From the NCBI RefSeq assembly GCF_902635505.1, contig NC_045427.1, positions 253,603,922 to 253,667,921 on the forward strand: a stretch of DNA of 64,000 nucleotides, given 5' to 3'. Origin of the DNA: Sarcophilus harrisii (lineage: Eukaryota > Chordata > Mammalia > Dasyuromorphia > Dasyuridae). Shown piece after piece: positions 32,606-43,325 of this stretch (positions are counted from its first letter, which is position 1; every line of letters starts with the position of its first letter). A program made the translations under genes and the position numbers. Under the pieces are notes generated by a model that did no database searches, was not told the origin of the DNA, and saw nothing but the letters and a program-made list of their open reading frames with translations.

Positions 32606-32639
32606 TTGTAAGTTGTGTGGTTTGGGGTGGAAAAACATG

Positions 32640-32930
32640 AAGCAAGAAGACCAACTAGGACATTATTGAAATAGGCCAGACTAAAGGTGATGAGGATCTG
32701 AGCTAAAGTTATGGTTATATAAGTGGAATGAAGGGGAAATATATGTATATAAGAGATGGTGCACAGGTAGAAACTACAAGATTTGGTAAATGATAAGATG
32801 GATGAGGGATGAAGACTGGAAGGTGAAACTAAGACTGTGAACCTGGAAAACTGAAAGAATGAGGATGATAGGGTCCTTGACATCAACAGGGAAAAGGACA
32901 AGTGAAAGAGATCTTTCAGAAGTACAAAGA
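32640..32930 (+). repeat. Unassigned dispersed repeat, 3' block
   Basis: ATAGGCCAGACTAAAGGTGA, CTACAAGATTTGGTAAATGA, GACTGTGAACCTGGAAAACT, TCCTTGACATCAACAGGGAA. These continue the order of the block at 43,960-44,390. Confidence 0.55.
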
Positions 32931-33064
32931 ACAATATTTGGCGGCTAATTGCTGTGTTCAAGTATTTTCAATTTATCAGGTAGGAATAGATATATTCTTA
33001 TTCATGTTAGAGAGAAAACTGGAATAGTAGGTAGAAGTTGCAGAGAGGCAGATTCCCTTGGAAT

Positions 33065-33262
33065 TTAATGCTAGTCATGAAATCACTGAGTTCCAAGTTC
33101 AAATTCTTCTTTAGACACTAGATAGATAATGCTGGGGAACCTCAATTTCTTCATCTATAAAATTGGAATAATAATACATATCTTGTAGGACAGTTAAGAT
33201 CAAACAAGAAGCAGGATAACATATGTAAAGTACTTTGGAAACCTCAACTTTTTCCCCTCATT
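33065..33262 (+). mobile_element. CORE-SINE
   Basis: TCATGAAATCACTGAGTTCC, CAATTTCTTCATCTATAAAA, ATATGTAAAGTACTTTGGAA. Confidence 0.7.
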
Positions 33263-33269
33263 TAGAGCT

Positions 33270-33500
33270 GGATTGGCATAAGACACGGAATACTGGACTG
33301 GGGGTCAGGAAGATGAGTTCAAATAGTTTCAGGATTTGGGGAATTCACTAAACCTATTCTGGACTCATCGTCCTTATCTGTAAAATGGGGGTGATAATTA
33401 ACTTCCAGGACAATTGTGAGGATAAGAGATAATATATGTAAAACACTATGCAAACCTTAAACTTTTAATCAAATGGATGTTAGCATTATTATTATTTAAG
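33270..33500 (+). mobile_element. CORE-SINE
   Basis: GGACTGGGGGTCAGGAAGAT, CCTTATCTGTAAAATGGGGG, CAATTGTGAGGATAAGAGAT, GCATTATTATTATTT end. It follows directly on another forward copy. Confidence 0.8.
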
Positions 33501-33714
33501 AAAGATCTTGTTGGCAATTATTTAGAAGCATAATAGACTGAGTTAGGAGAACTCATTTCCCTTCACTGAATGTCATCATATAATGGCTTAAGGATAATTT
33601 ACCACAATGTAGAGAAATAACAGTATTTTAAGTGACAAGTAATATTTGATCAAAAAATTTTTTACAACCCTCTCCTTTTTACATGACTAATTTAAAGTTA
33701 GAGATATTTGAATA

Positions 33715-33850
33715 TATTTAAAGTCTCCCTTATGAGATTTTAAGCTCTTTGAGGGTGAGAACTGTACCTAAATTCATAATTTTAATCCTTAGCATCTAGC
33801 AAAATGCCCTGCATATCATACATAATTATTTTTGCTTAATTGGATTAATA
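33715..33850 (+). mobile_element. L2 LINE 3' end
   Basis: GATTTTAAGCTCTTTGAGGG, CTTAGCATCTAGCAAAATGC and a TTAATTGGATTAA end; L2 terminal order. Confidence 0.65.
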
Positions 33851-34559
33851 GAGAAAAACATTTTCAAAATGCCACATATAAAATTTCTTAAGATAAATTT
33901 GTATTGTCTATCATTGTCAGTTAACACTGTGAATTCCAACTCTTTTCTTTGGTCCAGTTAGCAATTCTTGGTTTGAACAAAGTAAAAAGTAATTTTGCAT
34001 TATAAGAATAGGTAGAAGTTTAATGTGAATATTCTTTGACATACAGAATTGTTTACAAAATGATTCTAAATGTTGAATCCTTTTTGCTCATGGAATTGAA
34101 ATGTAAAATTATGGAGGAAAAAAATAAAATAAAATATTAAATAAATTGGGGGAGGGCCCCTGATAAGAAAGGAGAGAGAATACAATCTATGTCAGTGTCC
34201 AAAGAGAAAGTCTCTAGTCTTCCTTATTTCTTACTGTTAACACAAGGCAACTTTACCTAACTTGTTATTGCTGCTAAATCATTTTATATTTGAAACAAGC
34301 CACAAGGAAAGTCAAGTTTTAGTTTTATCAGCTCTTAGTTTGGAACAAATATACTCAAATAATTCTCTGATATATTTCAGTTGTCTTTAAATGGATTAGA
34401 CACACATGAATTGAATGGTTAAATTTATGGAGCAGATAATTCACTGAACCAAAAGTTTCCTTGAAATAAATCTGGAATTAAAATTTTAACTTTGATTTGT
34501 TCAACAAAGCTCATCACAAGATAAGAACTACTGCTTTACTGAACAGCTGAACATTTGGA
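33851..34559. other. No recognised feature
   Basis: AT-rich sequence with no recognised repeat. Confidence 0.4.
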
Positions 34560-34671
34560 CAGTCAATTACATGTCTCTCATGTAACAAGCATTTTGCCAG
34601 GAACTGATAATTCAAATATAAAAGTGAAAATTTTTCTGCCCTCAAGGAACTTATACTCTATCTGATGAAAT

Positions 34672-34708
<37 letters not shown>

Positions 34709-34720
34709 CACATGCACATT
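34560..34720 (+). repeat. Unassigned dispersed repeat, 5' block, with (CA)n
   Basis: AACAAGCATTTTGCCAGGAA and CTGCCCTCAAGGAACTTATA, running into a (CA)n run at 34,674-34,706. Confidence 0.55.
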
Positions 34721-35054
34721 ACATCCAAATGAAGTAAAAGATAATTTTTAGAGGAAAGATACTATCTAGTGGTGAGGATCAGAAAATGATTTATATAAAA
34801 GGCAACACTTAGAGGAGAAACAGAAAAATGAATGGAGTATTCCTTTCCACTTACACATTTAGTAGATGTTCACAAGTTGCTTTAATTTTTAGAAGCCAAT
34901 ATAAATAATAATACTATGTAATATTATCTTCTATAGAATCACATGTGCGTGGCACAGCAGGGTTAGCTTTATGTATAAGCAAAGCATCATCCATAGAGTA
35001 TGATTTCAAGGTGCCAAGAAGAACCTGGCATTTGAAAAAACAAACAAGCCAGTA
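34721..35054. other. No recognised feature
   Basis: Nothing supported. Confidence 0.35.
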
Positions 35055-35295
35055 AATTCATTATTAGTCAATGAGCCTATACTAAATATATATTGTGTCT
35101 CAGGCACTATATTAGCCCCTTAGGATAGGCTCAAAGAATCATAGATTTAGAGGTAGAAGGGACCTTAGAGGTATCAGTTTCAAAATCTTCATTTTATAGA
35201 CAACTATATATGTACACACACACATAAATATATATATATTTATATAGTTCCTGTTCTCAATGAGCTTATATTCTACTAGAGAGAAAAGAAAAAAG
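35055..35295 (+). repeat. Unassigned repeat 5' block split by a MIR-like copy
   Basis: The left part is AAATATATATTGTGTCTCAGGC-like and the right part CCTGTTCTCAATGAGCTTAT at 35,249. Between them lie a MIR-like piece (35,130-35,205; AGATTTAGAGGTAGAAGGGA) and a TATA/CA microsatellite. Confidence 0.5.
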
Positions 35296-35359
35296 GATAC
35301 TAGAATATACTAGAATTATATAACAAAAAAGTTATATAAGAAAATATACTACAATAGAA

Positions 35360-35545
35360 TAAAAAACTAGAACCAGGAAATCTATGGATTAGTTGTGAGA
35401 GATCTACAAGAACGATTATGGTAGACATATATTATAGACCTCCAAGGCAGAAGGAGGAATTAGTTGATGAATTCCAGAAATAGATCATAAAACTAACATG
35501 GAGACCACATATAGTGGCCACAAGAGACTTGAACTATATGAACAA
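35360..35545 (+). mobile_element. CR1/L3 LINE fragment (endonuclease region)
   Basis: ATATTATAGACCTCCAAGGC, AGAAGGAGGAATTAGTTGAT, AAGAGACTTGAACTATATGA. In CR1-type elements this wording corresponds to the endonuclease part of the second ORF. Confidence 0.65.
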
Positions 35546-35689
35546 TTGCTTCTAAGAGATATGTTGACATTTGATTATATTTCCATACTAAAGGAAGTCA
35601 TGAATGCTTGAAGTATTGAAATGTTTTATTTAGATTTTTGCATACCTAATATATTACATTGTTCTTTAATTATTTGTGAAAAAAATCTT

Positions 35690-35805
35690 AGCTTTCCAAC
35701 AAAACTATAAATCTCTTAAGACCAAAGGTCATTTCTTAACTTTCTACTACAACTCTCTACTGTCCAAATACATCATAAATACTTGTCAATGAATTGAATT
35801 AGATT
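35690..35805 (+). mobile_element. L2 LINE 3' end, degraded
   Basis: CTATAAATCTCTTAAGACCA, AATACATCATAAATACTTGT. Confidence 0.5.
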
Positions 35806-35939
35806 TTTAAAAGATAAAAGTTGAAAACTGAATATCTTGTGCTATAGCAGATTGAAAACATCAAGGGGATGACTTCAATATAAGCATTGTCCATCAAAGC
35901 CAGGATGCCACATAACAGTGCGTACTGGATTAGTTCTTT

Positions 35940-36000
35940 TCATGGTTCTGAGACCTGGCACATACTAAAAGTTTAATAAAAGTTTATTAACTGACTGACC
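35940..36000 (+). mobile_element. L2 LINE terminal fragment
   Basis: GAGACCTGGCACATACTAAA and TAAAAGTTTATTAACTGACT; only the terminal part is left. Confidence 0.55.
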
Positions 36001-36164
36001 TTCATAAGGCCATTATTGCTGTTTATCCTGTGTTTTTGGTAATTCATGCCAGCTGTGGGCTGGACACCAATGTTGATGCCTCGTTATGAATCGGAGATTA
36101 CACTTTTGGACTATAGTAGATTATGACTGAATACTGGAAAAATGTTGAAGTAAATTGCTACTAG

Positions 36165-36385
36165 AGAAGCTGTTGTGTAGTGGAAAGAGTATGGAACTTA
36201 GCATCCAGAGTACTGATTTTTCTAATCATTGATGTTAGCTCTGTGTCTATGATCACATCATTTAATCTTTCTTGAGTCTCGGTTTTCTTATTTGTAAAAT
36301 GGGGATTATCTTCATTGGATCATTGAATCAGATTTTGAAGTTACTCTGGAGATCATCTAATCCAAATCTTTAATTTATCCTGGGT
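36165..36385 (+). mobile_element. tRNA-SINE fragment and a MIR-like scrap
   Basis: TAGTGGAAAGAGTATGGAAC and TTATTTGTAAAATGGGGATT (SINE) are followed by GAGATCATCTAATCCAAATC (MIR-like) and a T-run at 36,386-36,401. Confidence 0.5.
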
Positions 36386-36401
36386 TTTTTTTTTTTTTTT
36401 G

Positions 36402-37536
36402 TCCTTCCTTATGTGATTGTTGGACCCTGTTTTTAAATATTTTGTAGGCTGGGAATTATGATACTCAACTTATTTTGAGTGATTGCTAAATTATTTTTAA
36501 AGAACCCCCCAAAATTTCTCACCAATGTACATTTCTAGAAAATCTGGATATTTTCCTGGGGCTGGAAGGAATGGTATTAGGTTAAACTTGTGTTCTAAAG
36601 GCCAAGTGGCAGAGTTTTGAAAGACTTTCAGAAGAGTGGCTTTGGCTGCAGTTGTGAGCAGAAAAGCCACTATTTTAATTGGAATAACTTAACAGCATGA
36701 CCAGCTTTAGCAACATTTGCTGTTTTGATCTCAAAGTGAGACATGACTTTCTAGTCAAAGCCAATCAGTGAAGGGTAGCCAAGTGAATAAAACTGAAATG
36801 AAAAACCAGAGGCTGTTTAATGTTTCCTGTTTCTTGCTGGTCACTGATTAACAATCTTTTATTTTGCAATACCAAAGGCCAAATGCAATTGCATGGATGC
36901 ACATTTTATGGCCCAGAGTATTTGTGAAACACAGTTTTGGCCCTATTTTTTTAAAATCAGATTGTGATTTCTATTGTGTAGGAAGCTTCCACCGAAGATC
37001 TTCATCTATCAATCATGCCATCACCTGCTCTACTTAGAGAGTTGGAGGGATGAGGATGGGGGCAGAGGCAATAGGGATGGATAGTACATTGAGAGGCTGT
37101 TTTATAAAAGGACTTAAACTTTGCCTTTCTGCTCTAAATAATAACCTATATTTATATAATGCTTTTTGGTATCAAAATTTTTACAGATTTTATTTGAGCC
37201 TTTCAGTAATATAATTAAGTAGAGAGGGAAAATATAATTATACCAATTTTATAGATAGAGAAGAATAAGGTTTATAATAGTTTAAAAAAAAAAAAACTTG
37301 TAAAAGTCACACAATCAGAAGCAGAACTGAGATTAGAACAAAGTTAAAACTATGTTTCATCCTCACAGGTAAATCACCTAAGTGATGTGATTTTAAGAGC
37401 ATCAAAAAATCTACCTCTCAGAATCTGTCCCCTCCTTGCCCTATTGCCCCATGATTTATAAGATCTATGGGATCTCATGGACAAGCTACTGAGTATGAAA
37501 ATGTGTGGATGAGATTGCAAAAGGATCGGTTGTCAT
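36402..37536. other. Repeat-poor stretch
   Basis: No repeat family is recognised. The part at 36,590-36,960 has balanced composition and no simple repeats, which would suit single-copy or conserved non-coding DNA, but nothing in the sequence proves it. Confidence 0.4.
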
Positions 37537-37815
37537 CGTCATCATCATCATCATCACTAACATTTGCCTAACGTTTGCTATTTGCCAGGTACTGTGCTAA
37601 GAATTTTACAATTATTATCTCATTTGATCTTCATAATAACTCTGGGTGGTAGCTGCTATTATTCTCCTCATTTTACAGATAAGAAAACTGAGACAAACAA
37701 GTTAAGTGCCTTGCCCATAGTCACACAATTAGTAAGTGTTTGAAGCTAAATTTGAACTCAGGTCTTTCTGATTCCAGGACCAGAACTCCACCTCCTGTAC
37801 CACTTAATTGCCATC
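37537..37815 (-). mobile_element. CORE-SINE
   Basis: An ATC microsatellite start leads into GCCAGGTACTGTGCTAAGAA, CTCATTTTACAGATAAGAAA, CCCATAGTCACACAATTAGT, TTGAACTCAGGTCTTTCTGA; complete. Confidence 0.88.
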
Positions 37816-37979
37816 AAATATGTGCAGTCCCAAAACTCTTAGTACAGTTTTAGTCTAAAACGTAAATCTGTATTAAGACTTTTGGGACATCCTGTATATC
37901 AATTACTGAACTTTATAATGTTACTTTTTTTTTTAAAACTATATCCTTGTGAGAAAGGTATTACAAATGAAGAAATTAA
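37816..37979. other. No recognised feature
   Basis: Short unassigned spacer. Confidence 0.35.
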
Positions 37980-38330
37980 GTAATAGCTAGCATTTAGATC
38001 ACTTTAAGATTTGTCAGGCACTTTACATATGCTATCTTACTTGGTATTCATACTCTAAGAAGTTGATGTTTTTATTTTTTAATAACTTCATTTTACAGAT
38101 GAGAAAACTGAGTCTAATAGGCTATCACACAATTATTGTTGTTGTTTTTGTTTTCCTTCTTGAAGAGAATTAATGACATCAGAAGGATGATTATTAACTT
38201 GAATGTGAATTGAATTTAATTGAGGTCAGCCTCACTCTCTCTTCCACACAGTTTAATAAGTATCTGAAGCAGAATTTGAACTTGCTCCCCCCCCTGACTC
38301 TATTCATCACACCACTGAGGTGCCAAATGG
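37980..38330 (-). mobile_element. CORE-SINE split by a short repeat
   Basis: TAGCTAGCATTTAGATCACT and TCATTTTACAGATGAGAAAA run to about 38,133. The copy resumes at about 38,246 with CACACAGTTTAATAAG, then GAATTTGAACTTGC. The interruption carries CACACAATT / CACACAGTT-like words at both sides, as expected for a target duplication. Confidence 0.75.
38134..38246 (+). repeat. Truncated copy of the GAGGACCATGACATCAGGG-type repeat
   Basis: TGTTTTCCTTCTTGAAGAGA, ATTAATGACATCAGAAGGAT and AGGTCAGCCTCACTCTCTCT parallel the head of the copy at 27,474. Confidence 0.6.
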
Positions 38331-38574
38331 AAACTTAGAGATGTTATATTATTTTTTCATCGTTTTAAGGCTTATTGTTTAGTTAAGTATTCAAGATTAG
38401 ATCTTGAAGCCAAGGTTTCTCATTTCTTTCCACAAAAGCATACAACCTCCATAAAGGTGTGGATTACCTCAAAGCCTTTGTCACATGAGATTTGTAATTA
38501 TAAAGCAATAATTGCTTTCCATATGCCTCATATGAAAATAAACCTCATTAATTTATATTAACAGATTTGGGGGA

Positions 38575-38745
38575 AAGATGCTAGATTTAGAATCAGAGTA
38601 TCTGGATTAGAAATTTAGCTCTTCCACTTAAAATCTTTGGGCAAGCCATTTAAAATCCTGAAGTCTCAGTTTCTTCATCTATAAAATTAAGAGGGTTGGA
38701 TTAAATGATCTATGAGTTTTTTATGATTCTAATTCATCAGTATTT
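38575..38745 (+). mobile_element. tRNA-SINE (GGTTGGATTAAATGATCTATGA type)
   Basis: AGATGCTAGATTTAGAATCA, TTTGGGCAAGCCATTTAAAA, TTCTTCATCTATAAAATTAA and GAGGGTTGGATTAAATGATC. Confidence 0.75.
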
Positions 38746-38749
38746 AATT

Positions 38750-39240
38750 CCATTAACATTTATTAAATGTTAGGTGCTGAGGATACAAAGGGAAAAAATG
38801 AAACTGTCCTTGCCTTCAAGGGGCTTACATTCTCCTGGGGGAAACTACATGCACACAGACACTTTGTACACAAATGTGAGTTAATACAAAGTTTATGCAG
38901 TAATACAAAGTAATTTAAAATGAGAGGAAAAAACATTCAGAACTTGGAAGTGGAGAAGTCTCAGAAAAAGCTTTGTGTATGAGATGTAAAGATGGAGATT
39001 TCAGAAGCTGGGAATGAGGAGGAAGTCTCAGAAAAGGCTTTATGTATGAGCCATGGAGATGAGGTTTCATGGAATAAAAACGATGAGGGAGTGCATTCCA
39101 GACCATCTAGGCACAGGAAATGAGCAAAGACATGGTTAGACAGGAAATGGAACATGAGACACATGGTTTCAGATGGTGGAGGACATTTGAAAGACGGGGG
39201 ATAAAGAGGACAGATTTGGATAGGGCACTGTAGTGGGGGT
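38750..39240 (+). repeat. Unassigned dispersed repeat, 5' and middle blocks
   Basis: TTAGGTGCTGAGGATACAAA, TCCTTGCCTTCAAGGGGCTT, AGTGCATTCCAGACCATCTA and AAGACATGGTTAGACAGGAA. It contains an internal near-duplication: TCTCAGAAAAAGCTTTGTGT at 38,960 and TCTCAGAAAAGGCTTTATGT at 39,027. This is the longest 5' copy in the window. Confidence 0.6.
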
Positions 39241-39309
39241 CCTTAGGAGGGGGAAAAATGGCCTATGAAAATACAAGCTGCTTGAAGTCTGACCCTCAAA
39301 TACATATTT

Positions 39310-39550
39310 AGTAGGCAGACAGCTGGCACATTAGATAGAATGCCAAGCCCGGAATCAAGACGAACTGAGTCTCCTTACTACCAATGTAGTATTGAGCATG
39401 GTGATCTCTATTTGCCTCAGTTTCCTCATCTCTGAAATGGAAATAATAATAACATCTATTTCCCAAGGTCGTTGTGAAAATAAAATGAGATAATATTTGT
39501 AAAGCACTTTGCAAATCTTAACTACTATGTAAATGCTAACTATTTTTAAT
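39310..39550 (+). mobile_element. CORE-SINE
   Basis: CAGTTTCCTCATCTCTGAAA, GAGATAATATTTGTAAAGCA and CTTTGCAAATCTTAACTACT; almost complete. Confidence 0.82.
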
Positions 39551-39612
39551 ATTCATAATTTTATTGCATCTAACCCTTAGGTATATAAAGAAAACAATTT
39601 AAGTTTTTAATC

Positions 39613-39737
39613 ATGAGAGGCAGCTAGGTTGCTCAGTGGGTAGAGCACCTGCTAGAATCAAGGGGATATGAGTCCAAATGTGCCCTCAGATACTTGACAT
39701 TTCTTAGCTGTGTGACCTTGACACTTATTAATGCCAA
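39613..39737 (+). mobile_element. WSINE1-type tRNA-SINE, 3' truncated
   Basis: GGCAGCTAGGTTGCTCAGTG, GGTAGAGCACCTGCTAGAAT, TTCTTAGCTGTGTGACCTTG; ends early. Confidence 0.85.
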
Positions 39738-39904
39738 AAAAATTCTAATCATATTTTTTTGGATTAAATTATATCTAATTTTTAGGTTTACATTCTCTTC
39801 TTATGTTCCATGTTTTCCATTCTTTACTAGGGATATTCCCCAAGATCCCAGATAGAATGAACTTTTACTTAATGTTAAAATCACATTACAGTGATCACTA
39901 AAAT

Positions 39905-39980
39905 CCCAGATAGTTTTAACAAGAATGGTCATACCTGACTAACTTCATTTTCTTTTTAGGGTAGCAAAACCAGGAGACAA
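39905..39980 (+). mobile_element. Possible CR1/L3 scrap
   Basis: AACAAGAATGGTCATACCTG, ACTAACTTCATTTTCTTTTT parallels 32,318-32,358 of another CR1/L3 copy. Confidence 0.5.
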
Positions 39981-40937
39981 AAGAGATGTCATGATGTTGT
40001 AGGGACTTTTCCTATAATCTTTCTTTGTTTGGTAAGGTATTTTGGGGATATATGGGGATTAGGTTTTCCTCCATCCCTCCATCCAAAAGAGGTTTGAAGT
40101 TCAATAGTCCTGACCCCACTGGTGATAAGAACAGAAGCTTTGACATCTTTTATTACTGCCTTGGACAATCTGGTGCCCTTTCTTTTCTCTACTGTCCCCT
40201 AAAACCCCCATCATTATTGCAAAAGGTTCACCATTGTGGTTCTGGACTTAGTCTTGACATCTAATCACCATTTGCCTAATGCAGGTCAGAACTGCTGAGC
40301 TACAGTGATCCAGATTTATCCTCCCCAGTAGCAAGGATTATAGGTGATCCTCCATCCCACCCAACATTGTTTTGTAAGACGTGCCAGAGCTTCTACTCTC
40401 CTAGCACAGCTTTTGAAAATTCATGATATTCTTCATACTATGTTGAAGCATCAGGATAATATTTCTGTGGAGTATTAGCTTGAATATTAGAATAGAATTA
40501 TAGAACTGATCATCTAATTCAATTTATTCAGTGGAGGAGTTCCTTCTGTGGCTCTTATGGAGGATAAAGAATTTAGTAGCATAAGGATCATATCTTCCAG
40601 CATTGCATGCTATTTCCTCTGTGTATTGTGTGTGTGTTGTGGGGGGTAGGGGAAGCTCTTTTGAAGGTGCTTTTAATCTTTGGGTGCTAATTAGGAAATA
40701 TAGGCATCCCTGCTACAGTTTGATTTTCCCCATCCCAGGTCAGCATAAGAAATTAAATGGGAACTTTTTGAAAGTTTTGTGTAAGTCATAGATAATATGA
40801 GAAGGCCAGCAGATGACACAGAAAAAGTTTAGAAATTCAGAATATTATATAATATCAATCCAAATTTTATATCAAGGTATTGTAAACATCCCATAAGAGA
40901 AAAAGAAAAAAAAAAAAAAGCCTTCTTTTTTGGTATG
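39981..40937. other. No recognised feature
   Basis: Nearly 1 kb without a recognised gene or family; an A-run at about 40,907. Confidence 0.4.
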
Positions 40938-40952
40938 AAGAATGGGCCAAAA

Positions 40953-41036
40953 CAATTGTTAACGCTGTAAAGTTATCCATGCATATAACCTGTAAATAAA
41001 AGGCTATTAAATAAAAAAAAAATAATAATAATAAAA
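40953..41036 (+). mobile_element. 84-base L1 tail with target duplication
   Basis: The insert reads CAATTGTTAACGCTGTAAAG ... TAACCTGTAAATAAAAGGCT and ends in an A-rich tail with AATAAT units. It is the complement of the first bases of the L1 at 44,533. A perfect 15-base duplication, AAGAATGGGCCAAAA, flanks it (40,938-40,952 and 41,037-41,051). Confidence 0.92.
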
Positions 41037-41051
41037 AAGAATGGGCCAAAA

Positions 41052-42589
41052 AATTTTAGGTGAATTTTCCAAATTGCTGTGCCCCTATCCCTCCTGAGAT
41101 GTGGGAGGAATAATTTTAATTTCTTCTCAATACCCTTGCCCCCAAACTAGTTCATGGGGGGATTTAACCACAAGGGGGTGCTGCTGATTAAGTACTTGCA
41201 TGTTTATATTCAGCCTGATGATTATGCACTCTACTCAATACCAGAGTGCACTGGAAATTCTTTAAGGCTCTCACAGAGCTGGCTACCTCTACCCTGTATC
41301 TTTATCCTTTGTAGCTAACCTTGCTACATTTGCCTAAGGGTGTGATATTGTAGATTTATCCACATGGATAAATAGCACCCCATCCTTCAAGAAAGTCTAC
41401 CCTCCTTTTAGGATAATTTAGAATTCAGTTACACAAATAGCATAACAGAGTCAATCACAAATGAATGAAATAAGTACATGGTTCTGTACTCATAGTCATA
41501 GATTAAAACAGCTACAGAATTTTCTGGGTGTTCATGACTCATCCCAGACTCAAGTAGCTTCAAGTTAGTCTATAGAACATAAACCAAGATTTTGAGAAAC
41601 ATAATTTGAATGCAAAGATTCATAACTTCTCTTCAACCACTCCCACAAAGAGGTAACAAAGGTCTCAAAGTTATTATACTTACGGCCAAAACTCACACAA
41701 GGTCAATGTCTAGTCATTTGGGGTACTCAGGTCCCATGACCTTTTTTCCTCACTTGACACTATTACTAATTACCAATTTCTAACTGCTTTTCCAAGTGCC
41801 CCGCTCACTGGATAGGCTGTATGGGATCTCGAGCCTTCACAATTTAATCAGCTTGAGTGGAATTCTATTAATTCATCCATAAGAGAAGACCCAGATACAG
41901 TGAGAGAATACTCCCATGCCTACTATACCTCTACCTTTACTTTGAACAATAGTTCTCACTGACTATATCCTTGATCACTGCCATCCTATCTCCACAGTTC
42001 TCCATACTTTGTAGTTTTCCACATCCTCTCTTGGTTCCACTTTGTCTTAAATTTTTTTGGACACAGATAATGGGAGAGAGAAGTCCACATCCACAGCACA
42101 TGAAATCATAACTACACTTGTACTGTAGAAATAATTACATCTTTACACTAAACAAACAGGAAAACAATTTTAAAACATTCAGTGAAATAAAATTCAGCTT
42201 TGTAGAGGAAAAAATTTTATTCCCCCCCAAAGTAGAAAATATGACCATATTACTTTATCTTCTTTTTTCAAATATTCACATATTGCTATAGGGATTCATT
42301 TCAGGAGATGAGACTTAAATACTTCATAATGCAGTAAATAAGGGATGGGATGTTTATAAGATTAGAAATTAAATATTAATGGAAATGTTATCCCCATTCT
42401 GACATTTTAAATTATAATTTAAAAACCAATTAAATCCAATTAACTATAGAAATATCCTAGATTTATAAATAAATTATATAAGTAGTTTTAGTGGTACATT
42501 TGGTGGGGATAAAGGACATTTGGAAAAAGTTTTAAAACATCAATAACAATGACTCAAATATCATTAACTGGATTTTAACAGTTTTTTTT
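41052..42589. other. 1.5 kb of unassigned sequence
   Basis: No SINE, L2, CR1 or L1 wording is recognised before about 42,590. Composition is slightly less AT-rich than the flanks up to about 42,060. It could be single-copy DNA or an old repeat that I do not know. Confidence 0.4.
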
Positions 42590-42871
42590 AAAATAATAAT
42601 TATCCAGAATCATCTAAATTATCTCATTTGTAATTGGTCCATTTGTAGACAGAACAATCTTTCTGTAAATAGCTGTACTGATGAATAATTTGTATAGTAT
42701 TGGGTATTAATTGCTCTTTAAATTTTTTATAGAATTCAACTATAAATGTTTGGTCTAGGAATTCCCACTCCTCATTCCCTATCCCAATGCTCTGAAGAGA
42801 ATTTTTAGTTCTTTGGGAATTTATTCAATTTCAGTTACTGAGCTTGTATTGCTTAAGAGCTCTATTTTATG

Positions 42872-43017
42872 GGGCAGCTATGCGGTGCAGAGGAGAGAGC
42901 ACAAGCCCTGAAGTCAGGAGGATCTGAGTTCAAATCTGGTCTCAGACACTTAACACATCCTAGCTGTGTGACCCTGGGCAAGTCACTCCAATTGCCTCAG
43001 GGGGAACAATGAAAAAT
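42872..43017 (+). mobile_element. WSINE1-type SINE inside the long L1
   Basis: GGGCAGCTATGCGGTGCAGA, GAAGTCAGGAGGATCTGAGT and CTGGGCAAGTCACTCCAATT. The flanks CTCTATTTTATG (42,860-42,871) and CTCCATTTCATG (43,018-43,029) look like a slightly eroded 12-base target duplication. Confidence 0.9.
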
Positions 43018-43094
43018 CTCCATTTCATGTTATTAATTTGAACATTTCATATTTTTTGTAATTATCCATTTCCTTTAAATTCTCAGTTTTGCTA

Positions 43095-43325
43095 ATAGGA
43101 TAGAGTGCTATATGTAAGTCAGGAAAACCTAATTTTAAATCCAGATTCAGGCACTTACTATCTATATTATCCTCAATAAGTCACTTGAATTCTCTGGCTC
43201 AGTTTCCTTATCTTTAAAAAAGGGGACAATAATGGCACCTGACACTCAGGATTGTTGGGAGATCAAATGAAATCATATATGAAAAGTGCTTTAGGTACCT
43301 TAAAATACTATATAACAATTATCTG
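43095..43325 (+). mobile_element. CORE-SINE inside the long L1
   Basis: GTCAGGAAAACCTAATTTTA, GGCTCAGTTTCCTTATCTTT, TTGGGAGATCAAATGAAATC, ACCTTAAAATACTATATAAC. Confidence 0.8.

Noticed and set aside
32593-32961. Reverse-strand frame of 122 codons
   Set aside because: It is antisense to the unassigned dispersed repeat and has no gene-like context.
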